63,739 bases of DNA, from positions 1 through 63,739 of the forward strand of contig DVKH01000018.1 of the NCBI GenBank assembly GCA_018716105.1, written 5' to 3'. This document shows positions 18,211 through 27,540 of the stretch, in pieces. Below the pieces are notes generated by a model. That model saw only the letters and a list, made by a program, of their open reading frames with translations, did no database searches and was not told the DNA's origin. The position numbers were made by a program, and so were the translations under genes. The stretch's first letter is position 1. Every line of letters starts with the position of its first letter. The DNA comes from Candidatus Fimivivens faecavium. Lineage in GTDB: Bacteria > Bacillota > Clostridia > Oscillospirales > Ruminococcaceae.

Positions 18211-18322
18211 CAAGCGGCCTGGCTTCATCTTTTAAGCCGAGGCGCGTCAAAGCGAAGCGCCAATGGCGTCAAGATTGCCCCCGCCGGCCAATCCGGCTCT
18301 GGCGGGACCGCCCGGAAGGTGG

Positions 18323-18354
18323 AAAAAACGCCCTGTCCCCGTGGGGATCAGGGC
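18323..18354 (-). terminator. Terminator of lplA
   Basis: Minus-strand stem GCCCTGaTCCCC / GGGGACAGGGC followed by GTTTTTT. Confidence 0.8.
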
Positions 18355-18433
18355 GGCAAGTCGCTCATTTTACTGATGATCGCAGTTAAAACGATCAGGA
18401 ATTGGGTTCTTTTGGCCAACTGCGAATTTAAAA

Positions 18434-19426
18434 CTAATACCTCTCCCCTTCAATCAGGGCGCAGAGGTCGCGGACCATCTCCTCGCAGCCAAGCGAAGAG
18501 AGCGCCGAGAGCCGATCAGCCAGGAGACGGGAGGAAAACGGGCAGCCCTCGAGCGCGTGCGCGAAGACCGAAAACGGCTCCGCCGCCATCGCGTCGGAAT
18601 AGATTTCGCAGCGTCTGACGACGCCCTCGCCGATCTCGAACTGAATTTCCGCCTCGCCCCAGGAAAAGCGGCCGGATGCCGACGCGGTGAAGGCGAGCTT
18701 TCTGCCATACCGCCATCCCCAGGCGGAAAATTGTTCGGTCAGCGCCTCGAGCCGCGTCCGGTCGATCCGCTCTGCCGGGAGCGGTTCGGGCAAAAGGCCG
18801 TAAACTCCGCCGAACGCCGTCTTCATCGCCGCGCGCACCTCCTCCACCGTCACGCCGGGATTGAGTTCGCTGAGGTTCACTATCCGCGAGCGGACCGAAT
18901 CAACTCCCTTCGATTCGAGCTTTTTCCGCGAGACGGTGAGGTATTTTGAAAGCGCCTCCCCGTCCACATCGACGAGGATGGTTCCGTGATGGTAGGCGTT
19001 TTCGCCGTGGGTATAGAAGGCGTTCCCCGAAAACTTCCGCCCGCCGGCGGTCACGTCGTTCCGGCCGGTCTTTTCGGCTTCGATCCCGAGCAGGCGCGCC
19101 GCGCGGAGAATGACCTCCAGCTGGCGGCCGAGGTCGTAGTCCTTCTTTTTGACAAGGAAGGTGAAGTTGAGGTTCCCAAGGTCGTGGTAGACCGCGCCGC
19201 CGCCCGAAAGCCGCCGCGCGAGGCGCCCGCCGTCCGCCTCCAGTTCGGCCGCGCGGCACTCCTTCCAGGCGTTCTGGTTCCGGCCGATCACCACCGTCTT
19301 CGCGTTCTGCCAGAGATAGAGGATGCACTCCCCCTCCCCGACCGCTTCAAGCAGAGCGGCTTCGAGCGCGAGGTTATCATAGGGGTTGTGCCCCGTCCCG
19401 CCGGCGAGGCGGATGCGTTCTATCAT
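18434..19426 (-). CDS. lplA: Lipoate-protein ligase A
   Basis: 330 residues, with both the catalytic domain and the C-terminal accessory domain. It activates free lipoate with ATP and attaches it to acceptor lysines such as that of GcvH. Signatures: NPYDNLALEAALLE, GRNQNAWKEC, RRLSGGGAVYHDLGNLNFTF and KFSGNAFY with the lysine of the active site. GGAGGG SD 9 bases upstream. Its nearness to the glycine cleavage operon fits a role in lipoylating GcvH (inference). Confidence 0.95.
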   Translation of the reverse strand: MIERIRLAGGTGHNPYDNLALEAALLEAVGEGECILYLWQNAKTVVIGRNQNAWKECRAAELEADGGRLARRLSGGGAVYHDLGNLNFTFLVKKKDYDLGRQLEVILRAARLLGIEAEKTGRNDVTAGGRKFSGNAFYTHGENAYHHGTILVDVDGEALSKYLTVSRKKLESKGVDSVRSRIVNLSELNPGVTVEEVRAAMKTAFGGVYGLLPEPLPAERIDRTRLEALTEQFSAWGWRYGRKLAFTASASGRFSWGEAEIQFEIGEGVVRRCEIYSDAMAAEPFSVFAHALEGCPFSSRLLADRLSALSSLGCEEMVRDLCALIEGERY

Positions 19427-19451
19427 ATTCCATTTCCCTCCGTCCGCAAAA

Positions 19452-19484
19452 GGGCTTCCGCGCAGAATACCCGCGCGGAAGCCC
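19452..19484. terminator. Terminator after the amino acid ABC operon
   Basis: A 12-bp stem GGGCTTCCGCGC / GCGCGGAAGCCC with TTTT on the minus side and GTTTTTT on the plus side. It separates the ABC operon from lplA. Confidence 0.85.
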
Positions 19485-19493
19485 GCTGTTTTT

Positions 19494-20249
19494 TCAGTGA
19501 AGGACTTTTCCGAGGAATTCCCGGAGCCGGCTGTTTTTCGGGTTCCCGAACACCTCGTCCGGGGTCCCGTCCTCAGCGATCCGCCCGCCCTCCATGAAGA
19601 GGATGCGGTTCGCGACCTGCCGGGCGAAACCCATCTCGTGCGAGACGACCACCATCGTCATCCCCGACTCCGCAAGCGAGCGCATGACGTCGAGAACCTC
19701 GCCGACCATCTCGGGGTCGAGCGCGCTGGTCGGCTCGTCAAAGAGCATCACGTCCGGGTTCATCGCGAGCGCGCGGACAATTGCGATCCGCTGCCGCTGG
19801 CCGCCGGAAAGCTGGGACGGATAGGCCGACGCCTTGTCGGCGAGGCCGACCCGCTCGAGCAGCTTTTTCGCCTCGGCCTCCGCCTGGGCGGGCTTCTGCT
19901 TTTTGACGATCCGCGGGGCGAGGGTGATGTTGTCGAGGACGGTGAGGTTATTGAAGAGGTTAAACTGCTGGAACACCATTCCCATCTTCTCGCGCAGATG
20001 GTTGAGGTTGTGCCCCGCCCGCATCAGCGATTCCCCGTGGAACAGGATGTCGCCGCCGGTCGGGGTTTCGAGGCGGTTGAGGCAGCGGAGAAAGGTCGAT
20101 TTCCCCGCGCCGGACGCGCCGATCACAACGACCACCTCGCCTTTCCGGATAACGGTGTCGATCCCCTTGAGGACATGGAGATGGCCGAAACCCATGTTGA
20201 GGTCTTTGACCTCGAGAATCACGTCGCCGATTTGTTTTTCAGTGTTCAT
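19494..20249 (-). CDS. Polar amino acid ABC transporter ATP-binding protein
   Basis: 251 residues. Walker [11 protein letters not shown]-loop [11 protein letters not shown], signature LSGGQRQR, Walker [13 protein letters not shown] and the H-loop [11 protein letters not shown] are all intact. It matches the GlnQ/HisP class. ATG 20249 (AAAGGAGG 11 bases upstream) is chosen over a TTG at 20273. It overlaps the permease gene by 11 bp, which implies co-translation. Third gene of a binding protein-permease-ATPase set. Confidence 0.95.
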   Translation of the reverse strand: MNTEKQIGDVILEVKDLNMGFGHLHVLKGIDTVIRKGEVVVVIGASGAGKSTFLRCLNRLETPTGGDILFHGESLMRAGHNLNHLREKMGMVFQQFNLFNNLTVLDNITLAPRIVKKQKPAQAEAEAKKLLERVGLADKASAYPSQLSGGQRQRIAIVRALAMNPDVMLFDEPTSALDPEMVGEVLDVMRSLAESGMTMVVVSHEMGFARQVANRILFMEGGRIAEDGTPDEVFGNPKNSRLREFLGKVLH

Positions 20250-20979
20250 CCGCGCGCAGCCTCCTTTCGACAAGCCCCATCAGCCGCGAGGTCGTGAAGG
20301 TCATCACGAAGTAGATGACCGCGCAGACGATCAGCGATTCAAAGTAGCGGTAGGAACTCGAATACACCTGCGAAGTATTGAACATCAGCTCGGTGATGCC
20401 GATGACCATGACGATCGACGACTCCTTGATCAGGGTGACAAACTCGTTTCCAAGCGCGGGCAGGATGTTTTTAAACGCCTGCGGGAGGACGATATGGCGC
20501 ATGGCCTGCCCCCCGGTCATGCCGAGCGAACGCGCCGCCTCGGTCTGGCCCCTGTCGACCGCCTGAATGCCCGCGCGGACGATCTCGGCAATGTATGCGC
20601 CGGAGTTGAGGCCAAGCGCAAGGATACCGGACGCGAAGCGCGGAAAGTCGAACCCAAGGCCGGTGATGTTCGGAAAGCGCAGGCCCATCTGGGGAAGCGC
20701 GTAGAAGATAAAGAAAATCTGCACCATCAGCGGCGTTCCACGGATGAATTCGACATAGAACGCCGACAGGAACGACAGCGGATTAAAGCGCGCAGCCCGC
20801 CGAAGGCCGAAACGCTCGAGAAATTTGAGCGGATACCATTTGGAGAGCCGCAGAATCGCCAGAAACACGCCGACCACGACGCCGATCAGAATGGTCGCAA
20901 GCGAGAGGAGCAGCGTCGTCTTTGCGCCATTGACGAACATCGGCCAGTATTTCGGCAGAAAGGAAAAGTTTAAATCCAT
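20239..20979 (-). CDS. Polar amino acid ABC transporter permease
   Basis: 246 residues with about five transmembrane helices. It shows the HisM/GlnP-type start [20 protein letters not shown], the [17 protein letters not shown] segment, and the EAA loop [22 protein letters not shown] contacting the ATPase. ATG 20979 with AAAGGGG upstream is preferred over a further upstream start. It lies between the binding protein and ATPase genes; a hairpin precedes it. Confidence 0.93.
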   Translation of the reverse strand: MDLNFSFLPKYWPMFVNGAKTTLLLSLATILIGVVVGVFLAILRLSKWYPLKFLERFGLRRAARFNPLSFLSAFYVEFIRGTPLMVQIFFIFYALPQMGLRFPNITGLGFDFPRFASGILALGLNSGAYIAEIVRAGIQAVDRGQTEAARSLGMTGGQAMRHIVLPQAFKNILPALGNEFVTLIKESSIVMVIGITELMFNTSQVYSSSYRYFESLIVCAVIYFVMTFTTSRLMGLVERRLRADEH

Positions 20980-21109
20980 GCGTTGTGCCCCTTTCACACA
21001 GGCCGGAGTGTTTTGTCCGGTCCGCGCGGCTTTCGGGCGGCATGCCCTGCGCTCTTAGACAAAACCCCTGTCAGAAATAGAATGCCCCAAAATCTTAAAA
21101 GTCACAGCG

Positions 21110-21143
21110 ATGCGGACCGGCAGAGATTCGCGCCAGTCCGCAT
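21110..21143 (-). other. Intercistronic hairpin between binding protein and permease genes
   Basis: Stem ATGCGGAC / GTCCGCAT without a long T-run. It may protect the upstream binding-protein mRNA 3' end and so raise its level over the permease, a common arrangement in ABC operons. Confidence 0.5.
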
Positions 21144-21177
21144 TCCACTCCAGGGCCGCAGGCCCCGACAAAACCAA

Positions 21178-22059
21178 TTAGTCGTTGACAATCTGCTCTT
21201 TCGCCAGCTCGATGTTCGCATCGTAGATCTCCTGCATCTCGCCGCTCGCGATCATCTCCTGGATAACCTCATTGACGACGGCCATCAGGTCATCGGATCC
21301 CTTTGCCATAGTGATTGCAACGCCGCCGTCCTCGTCCAGGACTTCATACGGCGCGATCGCAAGCTCTTCCGAAAGGGCCGCGACATAGCAGTCCGCAACC
21401 GGGGCCTCGACGCAGATGGCGTCGATGTTGCCGTTTTTCAGCTCCTGCACCAGGGTGCTGACTTTGGGGAGGATGAGGTTTTTCGCATCGGTGAATTCCT
21501 CGACCAGGAGGGTGTTCTGCACGGTGCCAAGCTGGGCGCCGATGGTCTTATCTTTAAAATCTTCTCTGGTCTGGTACTGGTCGGCGTTCTCCTTGAGGAC
21601 GATAAAGCAGTTGGTGGAATCGTAGTAGAGATCCGAGAAGTCAATGACTTCCTTCCGATCTTCGCTCGGGGTCATCGAACCGGCAATGTCGATCGCGCCG
21701 GACTGAAGCGAGGGGATCAGCGAATCAAATGCCATCTCAGAGGTGACAAGCTCGACCCCGAGTTTTTCGGCGATCTTCCTGCCGAGGTCCACGTCCATGC
21801 CGACGCCGACCGACTGCCCGTCCTCCACAACGATAAATTCGAACGGCGGATAGGTCGACTCCGTTCCGAAGACGAGGGTTCCCTTCTCCTTGATCTTGTC
21901 AATGGTCGGGGTCTCCGCCGCTTCAGACGAAGAGGGCGGGGTGGATCCGGACTCGGAAGGGGCCGCCGAAGAAGACGTCCCGCCGCCGCAGCCCGCGAGG
22001 GCCGACAGGCCAAACAGCATCGCAAGGGCCAGAGCGGCCGTTTTGCTCGTTTTTTTCAT
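21178..22059 (-). CDS. Polar amino acid ABC transporter substrate-binding lipoprotein
   Basis: Lipoprotein signal with lipobox LSALAGC, then a Ser-rich linker, then an SBP_bac_3 domain: GTLVFGTESTYPPFEF, GMDVDLGRKIAEKLG, DIAGSMTPSEDRKEVIDFS, IGAQLGTVQNTL. It binds an amino acid outside the cell; the ligand cannot be told, though the neighbouring catabolic operon could point to an amino acid derivative. ATG 22059 has AGGAG 9 bases upstream; the ATG at 22068 is too close to it. Confidence 0.93.
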   Translation of the reverse strand: MKKTSKTAALALAMLFGLSALAGCGGGTSSSAAPSESGSTPPSSSEAAETPTIDKIKEKGTLVFGTESTYPPFEFIVVEDGQSVGVGMDVDLGRKIAEKLGVELVTSEMAFDSLIPSLQSGAIDIAGSMTPSEDRKEVIDFSDLYYDSTNCFIVLKENADQYQTREDFKDKTIGAQLGTVQNTLLVEEFTDAKNLILPKVSTLVQELKNGNIDAICVEAPVADCYVAALSEELAIAPYEVLDEDGGVAITMAKGSDDLMAVVNEVIQEMIASGEMQEIYDANIELAKEQIVND

Positions 22060-22093
22060 ATCTGGCATCTCCTATTCAATCTTTGATGTTGTC

Positions 22094-22122
22094 ATTATAC
22101 ACGCCATGCAATAAGAACGCAA
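22094..22122 (-). promoter_or_regulatory. Promoter of the amino acid ABC operon
   Basis: Minus-strand TTGCGT (22117-22122), 17-bp spacer, TATAAT (22094-22099). Confidence 0.85.
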
Positions 22123-22183
22123 GTATTTTCGAATATTTTCTTAAAATATTCTATTTTATCTAAATAATATGCATTTATACATT

Positions 22184-23509
22184 TTAGAGCACGGTTTCCC
22201 GCGCTTTCGCCCAGGCACGGGCTGCTGCCCGTTCCGCGGCTTCGGCAAACGCCGCATCCCTTCCGGCGCATTCGCGGGTCCGGACGGTTCTTCCGCCGAC
22301 GAGCGCCGTTTCAATCTCATCCGGCGACGCGCCGTAAACGAAGTTGATCAGCGGATAGTTGTGCGGCCGCAGGCGGGCGGGGTTTACGATCAGCAGATCG
22401 GCCTTGAACCCGGGTTCAATCCGCCCGAGCGGCTCGCCGAGGGCCTGGGCCCCCGCGATGGTCGCGGCGTAGAACGCATCCGAGGCCTGATACTGCGCGG
22501 CGTTCCCGGTCTGGAGCTTTGCGCCGAAGGCCGCGGCCTTCATCTCCTCGAGCATCGAAACGCCGTAATACCCAGTGCCGAGCGCCGTGTTGATATCCTG
22601 GCGCAAAAACGCAACCGCCGGGAACGGCAGCGCGTCCTGCATCGCCGAGACGGCCGAAAGGGCGACGCTCGCGCCCGCGGTCCGGATCCGCTCGCGGTCG
22701 TAAAAGTCGGTGAACACGCTCTGGAGCAGCACGGTCCGGCCGGTCAGCGCGCCCGCATCCCCGGCGGCTGCAACCGGCGATTTTCCGTACCGCACGCGGG
22801 AAAGGCTCTCTTCATACCGGCTGTACCCCGAATAGAGGAACAGCGGCTGGGTTTCGGCCGCCTGCGCCGCCAGCCGCCAGAGGTCCCCTGACGTCGTCTC
22901 CACCGAATAGAGCCCGTCGAGCCGGGACACGGTTCCATCCGCTGCCGCGCCGGCGGCAAATTCGCCGCCGGCCGGCTCCGGGCAGAGAAGCCGCCCGTCC
23001 TGTTCCGCCTCCGGAAAGCCGCAGGCTGTGCGCATTGAGACGACGTACGCCCGCACGCCAAGTTCCTTTGCGGCCTGCGAAACCGCGTCTGCAAAGCCGG
23101 GGCGCTCGAGGTCCACAACGGCAGTTGTGCCCGCGGCCAGCGCGTCGGCAAGCGCCCACCGCGCGAGATCCCGTTTTTCCTCCGGGGTCAGCAGCCCGTC
23201 CGCGATCCGAAGCATCGGAAGGACCCGATGGTAGAGCATCGAACCCTGCCAGTTCTGGCGGGGGTAGTCGGCGATAAGGCCGCCGCAGAGCTTCGCCGCA
23301 ATCAGCGAGGCGCCGGTGTTGACCAGCCCGGGCAGCACCCATTTCCCCGCTGCGTCGATCACCTCATCCGCCGCAGAGGCGGGGATGCTCTCCCGGATAT
23401 CGGCGAACGCGCCGTTCTCGATCAGGAGGTCGGCGTATTTCATCTTGATCGAATGGTAGCCCTCGTGGATAAGCGAAATGACCAGGCCGTTCCTGACCAG
23501 CGTTCTCAT
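22184..23509 (-). CDS. Amidohydrolase-like protein lacking metal ligands (possible pseudoenzyme)
   Basis: 441 residues with the amidohydrolase layout: N-terminal DLLIENGAFADI...GKWVLPGLVNT and the C-terminal beta-sandwich return GRIEPGFKADLLIVNPARLRPHN. The usual HxH metal pair after LPGLVNT is replaced by G66-A67-S68. The later His of the HxxE helix, the HC(x)L His and the LGTD Asp also appear as LFLYSGYS, LLQSVFTD and ALGTGYYG. So no metal site is visible. It overlaps the aldo/keto reductase gene by 4 bp. It may be a binding or regulatory partner; function unknown. Confidence 0.8.
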   Translation of the reverse strand: MRTLVRNGLVISLIHEGYHSIKMKYADLLIENGAFADIRESIPASAADEVIDAAGKWVLPGLVNTGASLIAAKLCGGLIADYPRQNWQGSMLYHRVLPMLRIADGLLTPEEKRDLARWALADALAAGTTAVVDLERPGFADAVSQAAKELGVRAYVVSMRTACGFPEAEQDGRLLCPEPAGGEFAAGAAADGTVSRLDGLYSVETTSGDLWRLAAQAAETQPLFLYSGYSRYEESLSRVRYGKSPVAAAGDAGALTGRTVLLQSVFTDFYDRERIRTAGASVALSAVSAMQDALPFPAVAFLRQDINTALGTGYYGVSMLEEMKAAAFGAKLQTGNAAQYQASDAFYAATIAGAQALGEPLGRIEPGFKADLLIVNPARLRPHNYPLINFVYGASPDEIETALVGGRTVRTRECAGRDAAFAEAAERAAARAWAKARETVL

Positions 23510-24273
23510 CGTCCGCCCTCCCGTCTCCGACAGCAGTCGTTGACCGCCGCGAGGTTCTGCCGAAGCTCCGAAAGGTTCGCGACCCCGAGGTTATAGACGT
23601 CGATAAAGTCCCCCCGCTCGACGGCCCATTCCAGCGCGCCGCGGATGTCATAGGTGAGTTCCCCTTTGCCGAGGACTTTTATCACATAGACGCCCTTCCC
23701 GTTCCGGTGCGCTTTTTTGAGCGCCGCCTCCATTTCGGGGAGGGTTCCCTCCTCAATCCGCGAGCCCTCCCGGTTGAACGGCGCGCAGACGACCTCAATC
23801 CCCTCGCAGTCCGCACCGCGGGAAACGATCCCGGCCGAGTGGGTCGAGAGCCCGACGGCGCGGACCTTTCCCTCGGCCTTCGCGCGGAGCAGGACCTCGA
23901 GCGCGGGCAGCTTTTCGTCAAAGGTCCCCGCCGCGACCTCGTGCAGCAGGCAGAGGTCGAGATAGGGCGTGTCCAGCTCCCGGAGCGTCCGCTCGAGGTC
24001 GTATTCCGCCTCCTCGCGGCTGCGCCCATAGGTCTTGGAGCAGACCACAATCTGATCGCGCGGCTGCTTCTTGAGGCCCGCCGCCACCTGCGTATGGCTG
24101 CCGTAGGCGTTGTCGGTGTCCCAGAAGAAGACGCCGTGGAGCCGTGCGGCGTCGGCGAGGATGTCCCCGCCGTACTCCGGGACGCTGCGGTTGATGTGCT
24201 CGGTGCCGAAGCAGACCTGCGAGACAGCCAGCGGGCCGAGTTTGACCCGCCTGGCGCGAAGGGGTCCCTGCAT
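23506..24273 (-). CDS. Aldo/keto reductase family protein
   Basis: 255 residues, somewhat short for the family. The catalytic tetrad is recognisable: D and Y in FFWDTDNAYGSH, K in VVCSKTYG and H in LCLLHEVAAG. These are TIM-barrel NAD(P)H-dependent carbonyl reductases. C-terminal NADP-binding helices look shortened. Third in an operon SDR, creatininase-like, AKR, amidohydrolase-like, so it presumably acts on a compound shared with them; the substrate is unknown. Confidence 0.88.
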   Translation of the reverse strand: MQGPLRARRVKLGPLAVSQVCFGTEHINRSVPEYGGDILADAARLHGVFFWDTDNAYGSHTQVAAGLKKQPRDQIVVCSKTYGRSREEAEYDLERTLRELDTPYLDLCLLHEVAAGTFDEKLPALEVLLRAKAEGKVRAVGLSTHSAGIVSRGADCEGIEVVCAPFNREGSRIEEGTLPEMEAALKKAHRNGKGVYVIKVLGKGELTYDIRGALEWAVERGDFIDVYNLGVANLSELRQNLAAVNDCCRRREGGR

Positions 24274-24305
24274 GCCGCCTCTCCCCTTTCCTCAAAGATA
24301 CGCGG

Positions 24306-25115
24306 TTAACCCAGATACTTTTTGACGACCGACGCGATCCATTCCGCATAGAGGTCGTAGCACTTTTCTCCCGCCTCGGCGGTGGCGTCGGCGGGATTCC
24401 CGACATAGCCGGGGCACTGGGCGGAGCCGAGCGGGGCATAGATCCCAACCGCGCCGCCATAGTATTCAAGCCCGTCCAGCTTGTAATGCTCCGCCGCCTC
24501 GGGCGGATACCAGCCCGGAAGATTGTCAAGGTTCACCAGCTTCGGGACCGCGACCATCGTGCAGGAGGTCTCGTCCTCGCCGCCGTGGCCCTGATGCTCC
24601 GGATTTTTGAGGAACTTCGGCCACTCGTCGTTCATCGGCGGGATCCAGTTGCAGACGATGCAGGTGACGCCGTGGTTGTCGGCGAGGTCCTTCGCCGCAA
24701 CGTGCATCGAGGCGAGGTTCTCCGCGTGGGAAACACAGAAGACAAATTTTTTGAAACCGCTCTTCGTCAGGGACAGCACCAGTTCCTCGGTCATTGCGAT
24801 CAGCGTCTTCTGGCTCACATAGCAGTTGCCGAAGTTTTCGCACCGCTCGAACTGATTGGTCTGCACGCCGAACGGCATTGCGAAGCCCGGCACCGCCGGA
24901 AGCCCCTTTTCCGCGAGCTTTTCAGCCACGCGGCGCACGAGGACGTTCCCCTGGAAGCTGTCGCAGCCGAGCGGAAGGTGCTTTCCGTGATTTTCAATCG
25001 CCCCGAACGAAAAGACGATCATATCAGTTTCTTTGAGGCGTTCTTCGAGTTCGGCCGCCGTCATCTCGGTGATGTTCTTGGGGCCGCGGACTTCATAGAG
25101 CAGTTCCCGTTCCAT
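24306..25115 (-). CDS. Creatininase-family protein
   Basis: 269 residues. The metal site pattern is present: E and H in GAIENHGKHLPLGCDSFQG, H in CVSHAENLAS, and E in HGGEDETSCTMVAVP. Creatininase-family members hydrolyse cyclic amides (creatinine) or act in cofactor synthesis (formamide hydrolases such as ArfB/MftE). ATG 25115 is favoured by GGAGGAAA, not the upstream start. The operon context with oxidoreductases and a nearby amino acid transporter suggests catabolism of a small amide (inference). Confidence 0.88.
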   Translation of the reverse strand: MERELLYEVRGPKNITEMTAAELEERLKETDMIVFSFGAIENHGKHLPLGCDSFQGNVLVRRVAEKLAEKGLPAVPGFAMPFGVQTNQFERCENFGNCYVSQKTLIAMTEELVLSLTKSGFKKFVFCVSHAENLASMHVAAKDLADNHGVTCIVCNWIPPMNDEWPKFLKNPEHQGHGGEDETSCTMVAVPKLVNLDNLPGWYPPEAAEHYKLDGLEYYGGAVGIYAPLGSAQCPGYVGNPADATAEAGEKCYDLYAEWIASVVKKYLG

Positions 25116-25186
25116 TGTGGTTTCCTCCTGTCCGCCGGATTTGCGGCGTTTATGCATATTATGCTGTAATAATGTATACTCTGGCA

Positions 25187-25948
25187 TTACTGCGCGGTGA
25201 AGCCCCCGTCGATGACAAGGCAGGTTCCCACCACGCCGGAAGCGTCCTCAGACGCCATAAACGCGACGCCGTTCGCCACCTCTTCGGTCGTGATCAGACG
25301 GCCGATCGGTTTTTCAACATTCACCTGGTCGAGCATCCTCTGCCGCTTTTCCGGGTCGGTTTCGCCCTCCCAGAAGATCGGGGTGTCGGTCGCGCCGGGA
25401 CAGACGCAGTTGACCCGCACGCCGAACGGGATCGCCTCGAGCGAGACCGAACGGGTCAGCGAAACCATCGCGCCCTTGGTCGCGGTATAGCAGGCGAGCT
25501 CGTGATAGCCGACAAAGGCGAGCTCTGACGCGACGTTGACAATCGCGCCGCTCCTCTGCCGTTTCATGAGCGGAAGCACCTCGCGCATCATCAGGAAGGT
25601 CCCCCCGAGGTTCACGTCGGTCATCTTCCGGTAGTCCGCATAGGTGGTGTCGACCAGCAGCTTTGTCACCTGAACCCCCGCGACGTTCACCAGAGCATCG
25701 ACCGCCCCGAACCGCTTCACGGCGGTTTTAACCGCGGCTTTAACCGCCGTCTCGTCGGAAACGTCGCAGACGGCCGCAAGCGCTTCGCCCCCTGCGGCGC
25801 GGATCGCAGCCTCCGTCTCCTGCAGGCCCTGTTCCCCGATGTCTGCAAGCAGGACCCGTGCGCCCTCCCGCGCAAGTTTTTCGGCGCAGGCGCGCCCGAT
25901 TCCCGAAGCGGCGCCGGTGACGATCGCCGATTTCCCCTTAAAACGCAT
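25187..25948 (-). CDS. Short-chain dehydrogenase/reductase
   Basis: 253 residues, classical SDR. Cofactor motif TGAASGIGRACA, DVSDETAV, NVAG, active-site S in VNVASELAF and the YxxxK in CYTATKGAM, C-terminal VVGTCLVIDGGFTAQ. Asp in LLADIGEQG after strand two suggests NAD rather than NADP. First gene of the creatininase operon; AGGAGGGG SD. A hairpin CTCCCCCG / CGGGGGAG lies in its 5' region. The gene is divergent from a MATE exporter. Confidence 0.92.
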   Translation of the reverse strand: MRFKGKSAIVTGAASGIGRACAEKLAREGARVLLADIGEQGLQETEAAIRAAGGEALAAVCDVSDETAVKAAVKTAVKRFGAVDALVNVAGVQVTKLLVDTTYADYRKMTDVNLGGTFLMMREVLPLMKRQRSGAIVNVASELAFVGYHELACYTATKGAMVSLTRSVSLEAIPFGVRVNCVCPGATDTPIFWEGETDPEKRQRMLDQVNVEKPIGRLITTEEVANGVAFMASEDASGVVGTCLVIDGGFTAQ

Positions 25949-26115
25949 ATGAAACCCCCTCCTGGCAGCCTTTTGACGGTTTCTCCCCCGGCGTTTCCCG
26001 CGGGGGAGTACCCGTCCAGTATACCACCGCTTTTTCTCGATGTATAGTTTTTCAGTTTTATTTTGTCGGAATTGCCGAAGTCGCCAAAACGAATTGCGCG
26101 CCCAACGAATTGGTG

Positions 26116-26121
26116 TATAAT
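26116..26121 (+). promoter_or_regulatory. -10 box of the MATE-MarR operon
   Basis: TATAAT at 26116-26121, with TTGCGC at 26094-26099 as a possible -35 (16-bp spacer). Two direct copies of AACGAATTG overlap it (26089-26097 and 26105-26113). Confidence 0.65.
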
Positions 26122-26160
26122 AAAATAAGTCAATATTTTAACAAGAATGGGGTGAAGCGT

Positions 26161-27540
26161 ATGGATTTTGACGAGATTCAAGATGCAAAGTTCAAACAGA
26201 TGACCGAGGCTCCTGTGCCAAGGCTGATCTCCCGCCTGGCAGTTCCGACCATCGTCAGCATGCTGATCACCTCGATCTACAACATGGCCGACACCTATTT
26301 TGTCAGCCAGATCGGGACCAGCGCTTCGGCCGCGGTCGGCATCGTTTTTTCGCTGATGGCGATCATTCAGGCGGTCGGCTTTACCCTTGGGATGGGGAGC
26401 GGGAACCTCGTCTCCCGGATGCTTGGGCAAAAGGACCGGGAAACCGCGCTGCGGGCCGCGTCGGTCGGTTTCTTCACCGCGCTCGGGGTTGGGGTTCTGA
26501 TCGCGGTGTCCGGCCTTCTCTTCATCGACCAGCTTGTCCGCCTGCTCGGCGCGACCGACACAATCTACCCATACGCCAAAGACTATGCGCAGTACATCCT
26601 CATCGGCGCGCCGTATATGACGGCGTCGTTCGTGCTCAACACCCAGCTCCGCAGCCAGGGGAGCGCCTTCTTCGCGATGATCGGCATCACGGCTGGCGGC
26701 GTTCTCAATATCGCGCTCGACCCGATCTTTATCTTCGGTTTCGGGATGGGCATCGGCGGCGCGGCGATCGCGACCAACCTCAGCCAGCTGATCAGCTTCT
26801 GCATCCTTATGTTCTATTCCCTCGGCATGCGGGGGAACCTCCCGATTTCCATCAAACATTTTAAACCTTCGCGTGCGCTCTGTTCCGAGATTGTCCGCGT
26901 GGGGATCCCCTCGTTCTACCGGCAGGGCCTCGCGAGCCTCTCGGCGGTGCTTCTCAATGTCTACGCCGGCCCGTTCGGCGACGCGGCGATCGCGGCGATG
27001 ACGATCGTCTCCCGCGTGATGATGTTCATCGGTTCGGCCCTGATTGGCTTCGGCCAGGGATTCCAGCCGGTCTGCGGCTTTAACTACGGCGCAAAGCGCT
27101 ACGACCGGGTGCTCGAGGCGTTCTGGTTCTGCCTGAAGGTTGCTCTGGCTGCGCTGGCCGCGCTCGCGGTGATCTTCTTCCTCGGCGCGCCGTCGGTGAT
27201 GTCGCTGTTCCGCAAGGGCGACATGGAGGTCATTCAAATCGGTTCCCTTGCCATGCGGCTGCAGTGCCTGCTCCTTCCGGCGACGGGATGGGTGATCATG
27301 ACCAACATGCTGCTCCAGTCGATCGGGGACGGCCGCAACGCCTCCATCCTCGCGATGTCGCGGCAGGGGCTGTTCTTTGTCCCGGTGATCATGGCGCTGC
27401 CCCCGATCATCGGCATTCTCGGCGTCCAGCTCTGCCAGCCGGCCGCCGATATCTGCACCCTCTGCCTGTCGCTGTTCATCGGGACCCGCAAACTGCGGGA
27501 ACTCGCCTCCCTCCGGGACGCACAGGGGAAAACGGCATGA
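26161..27540 (+). CDS. MATE-family efflux transporter
   Basis: 459 residues and about 12 transmembrane helices. PVPRLISRLAVPTIVSMLITSIYNMADTYFVSQIG and ALDPIFIFGFGMGIGGAAIATN are typical MATE segments. Start ATG 26161 with GGGGTGAAG upstream; the open frame starts a little earlier. It overlaps the downstream MarR gene by 4 bp, so exporter and regulator are made together. The substrate is probably a toxic organic cation, set by the ligand of the MarR protein; not determined. Confidence 0.93.
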   Translation: MDFDEIQDAKFKQMTEAPVPRLISRLAVPTIVSMLITSIYNMADTYFVSQIGTSASAAVGIVFSLMAIIQAVGFTLGMGSGNLVSRMLGQKDRETALRAASVGFFTALGVGVLIAVSGLLFIDQLVRLLGATDTIYPYAKDYAQYILIGAPYMTASFVLNTQLRSQGSAFFAMIGITAGGVLNIALDPIFIFGFGMGIGGAAIATNLSQLISFCILMFYSLGMRGNLPISIKHFKPSRALCSEIVRVGIPSFYRQGLASLSAVLLNVYAGPFGDAAIAAMTIVSRVMMFIGSALIGFGQGFQPVCGFNYGAKRYDRVLEAFWFCLKVALAALAALAVIFFLGAPSVMSLFRKGDMEVIQIGSLAMRLQCLLLPATGWVIMTNMLLQSIGDGRNASILAMSRQGLFFVPVIMALPPIIGILGVQLCQPAADICTLCLSLFIGTRKLRELASLRDAQGKTA

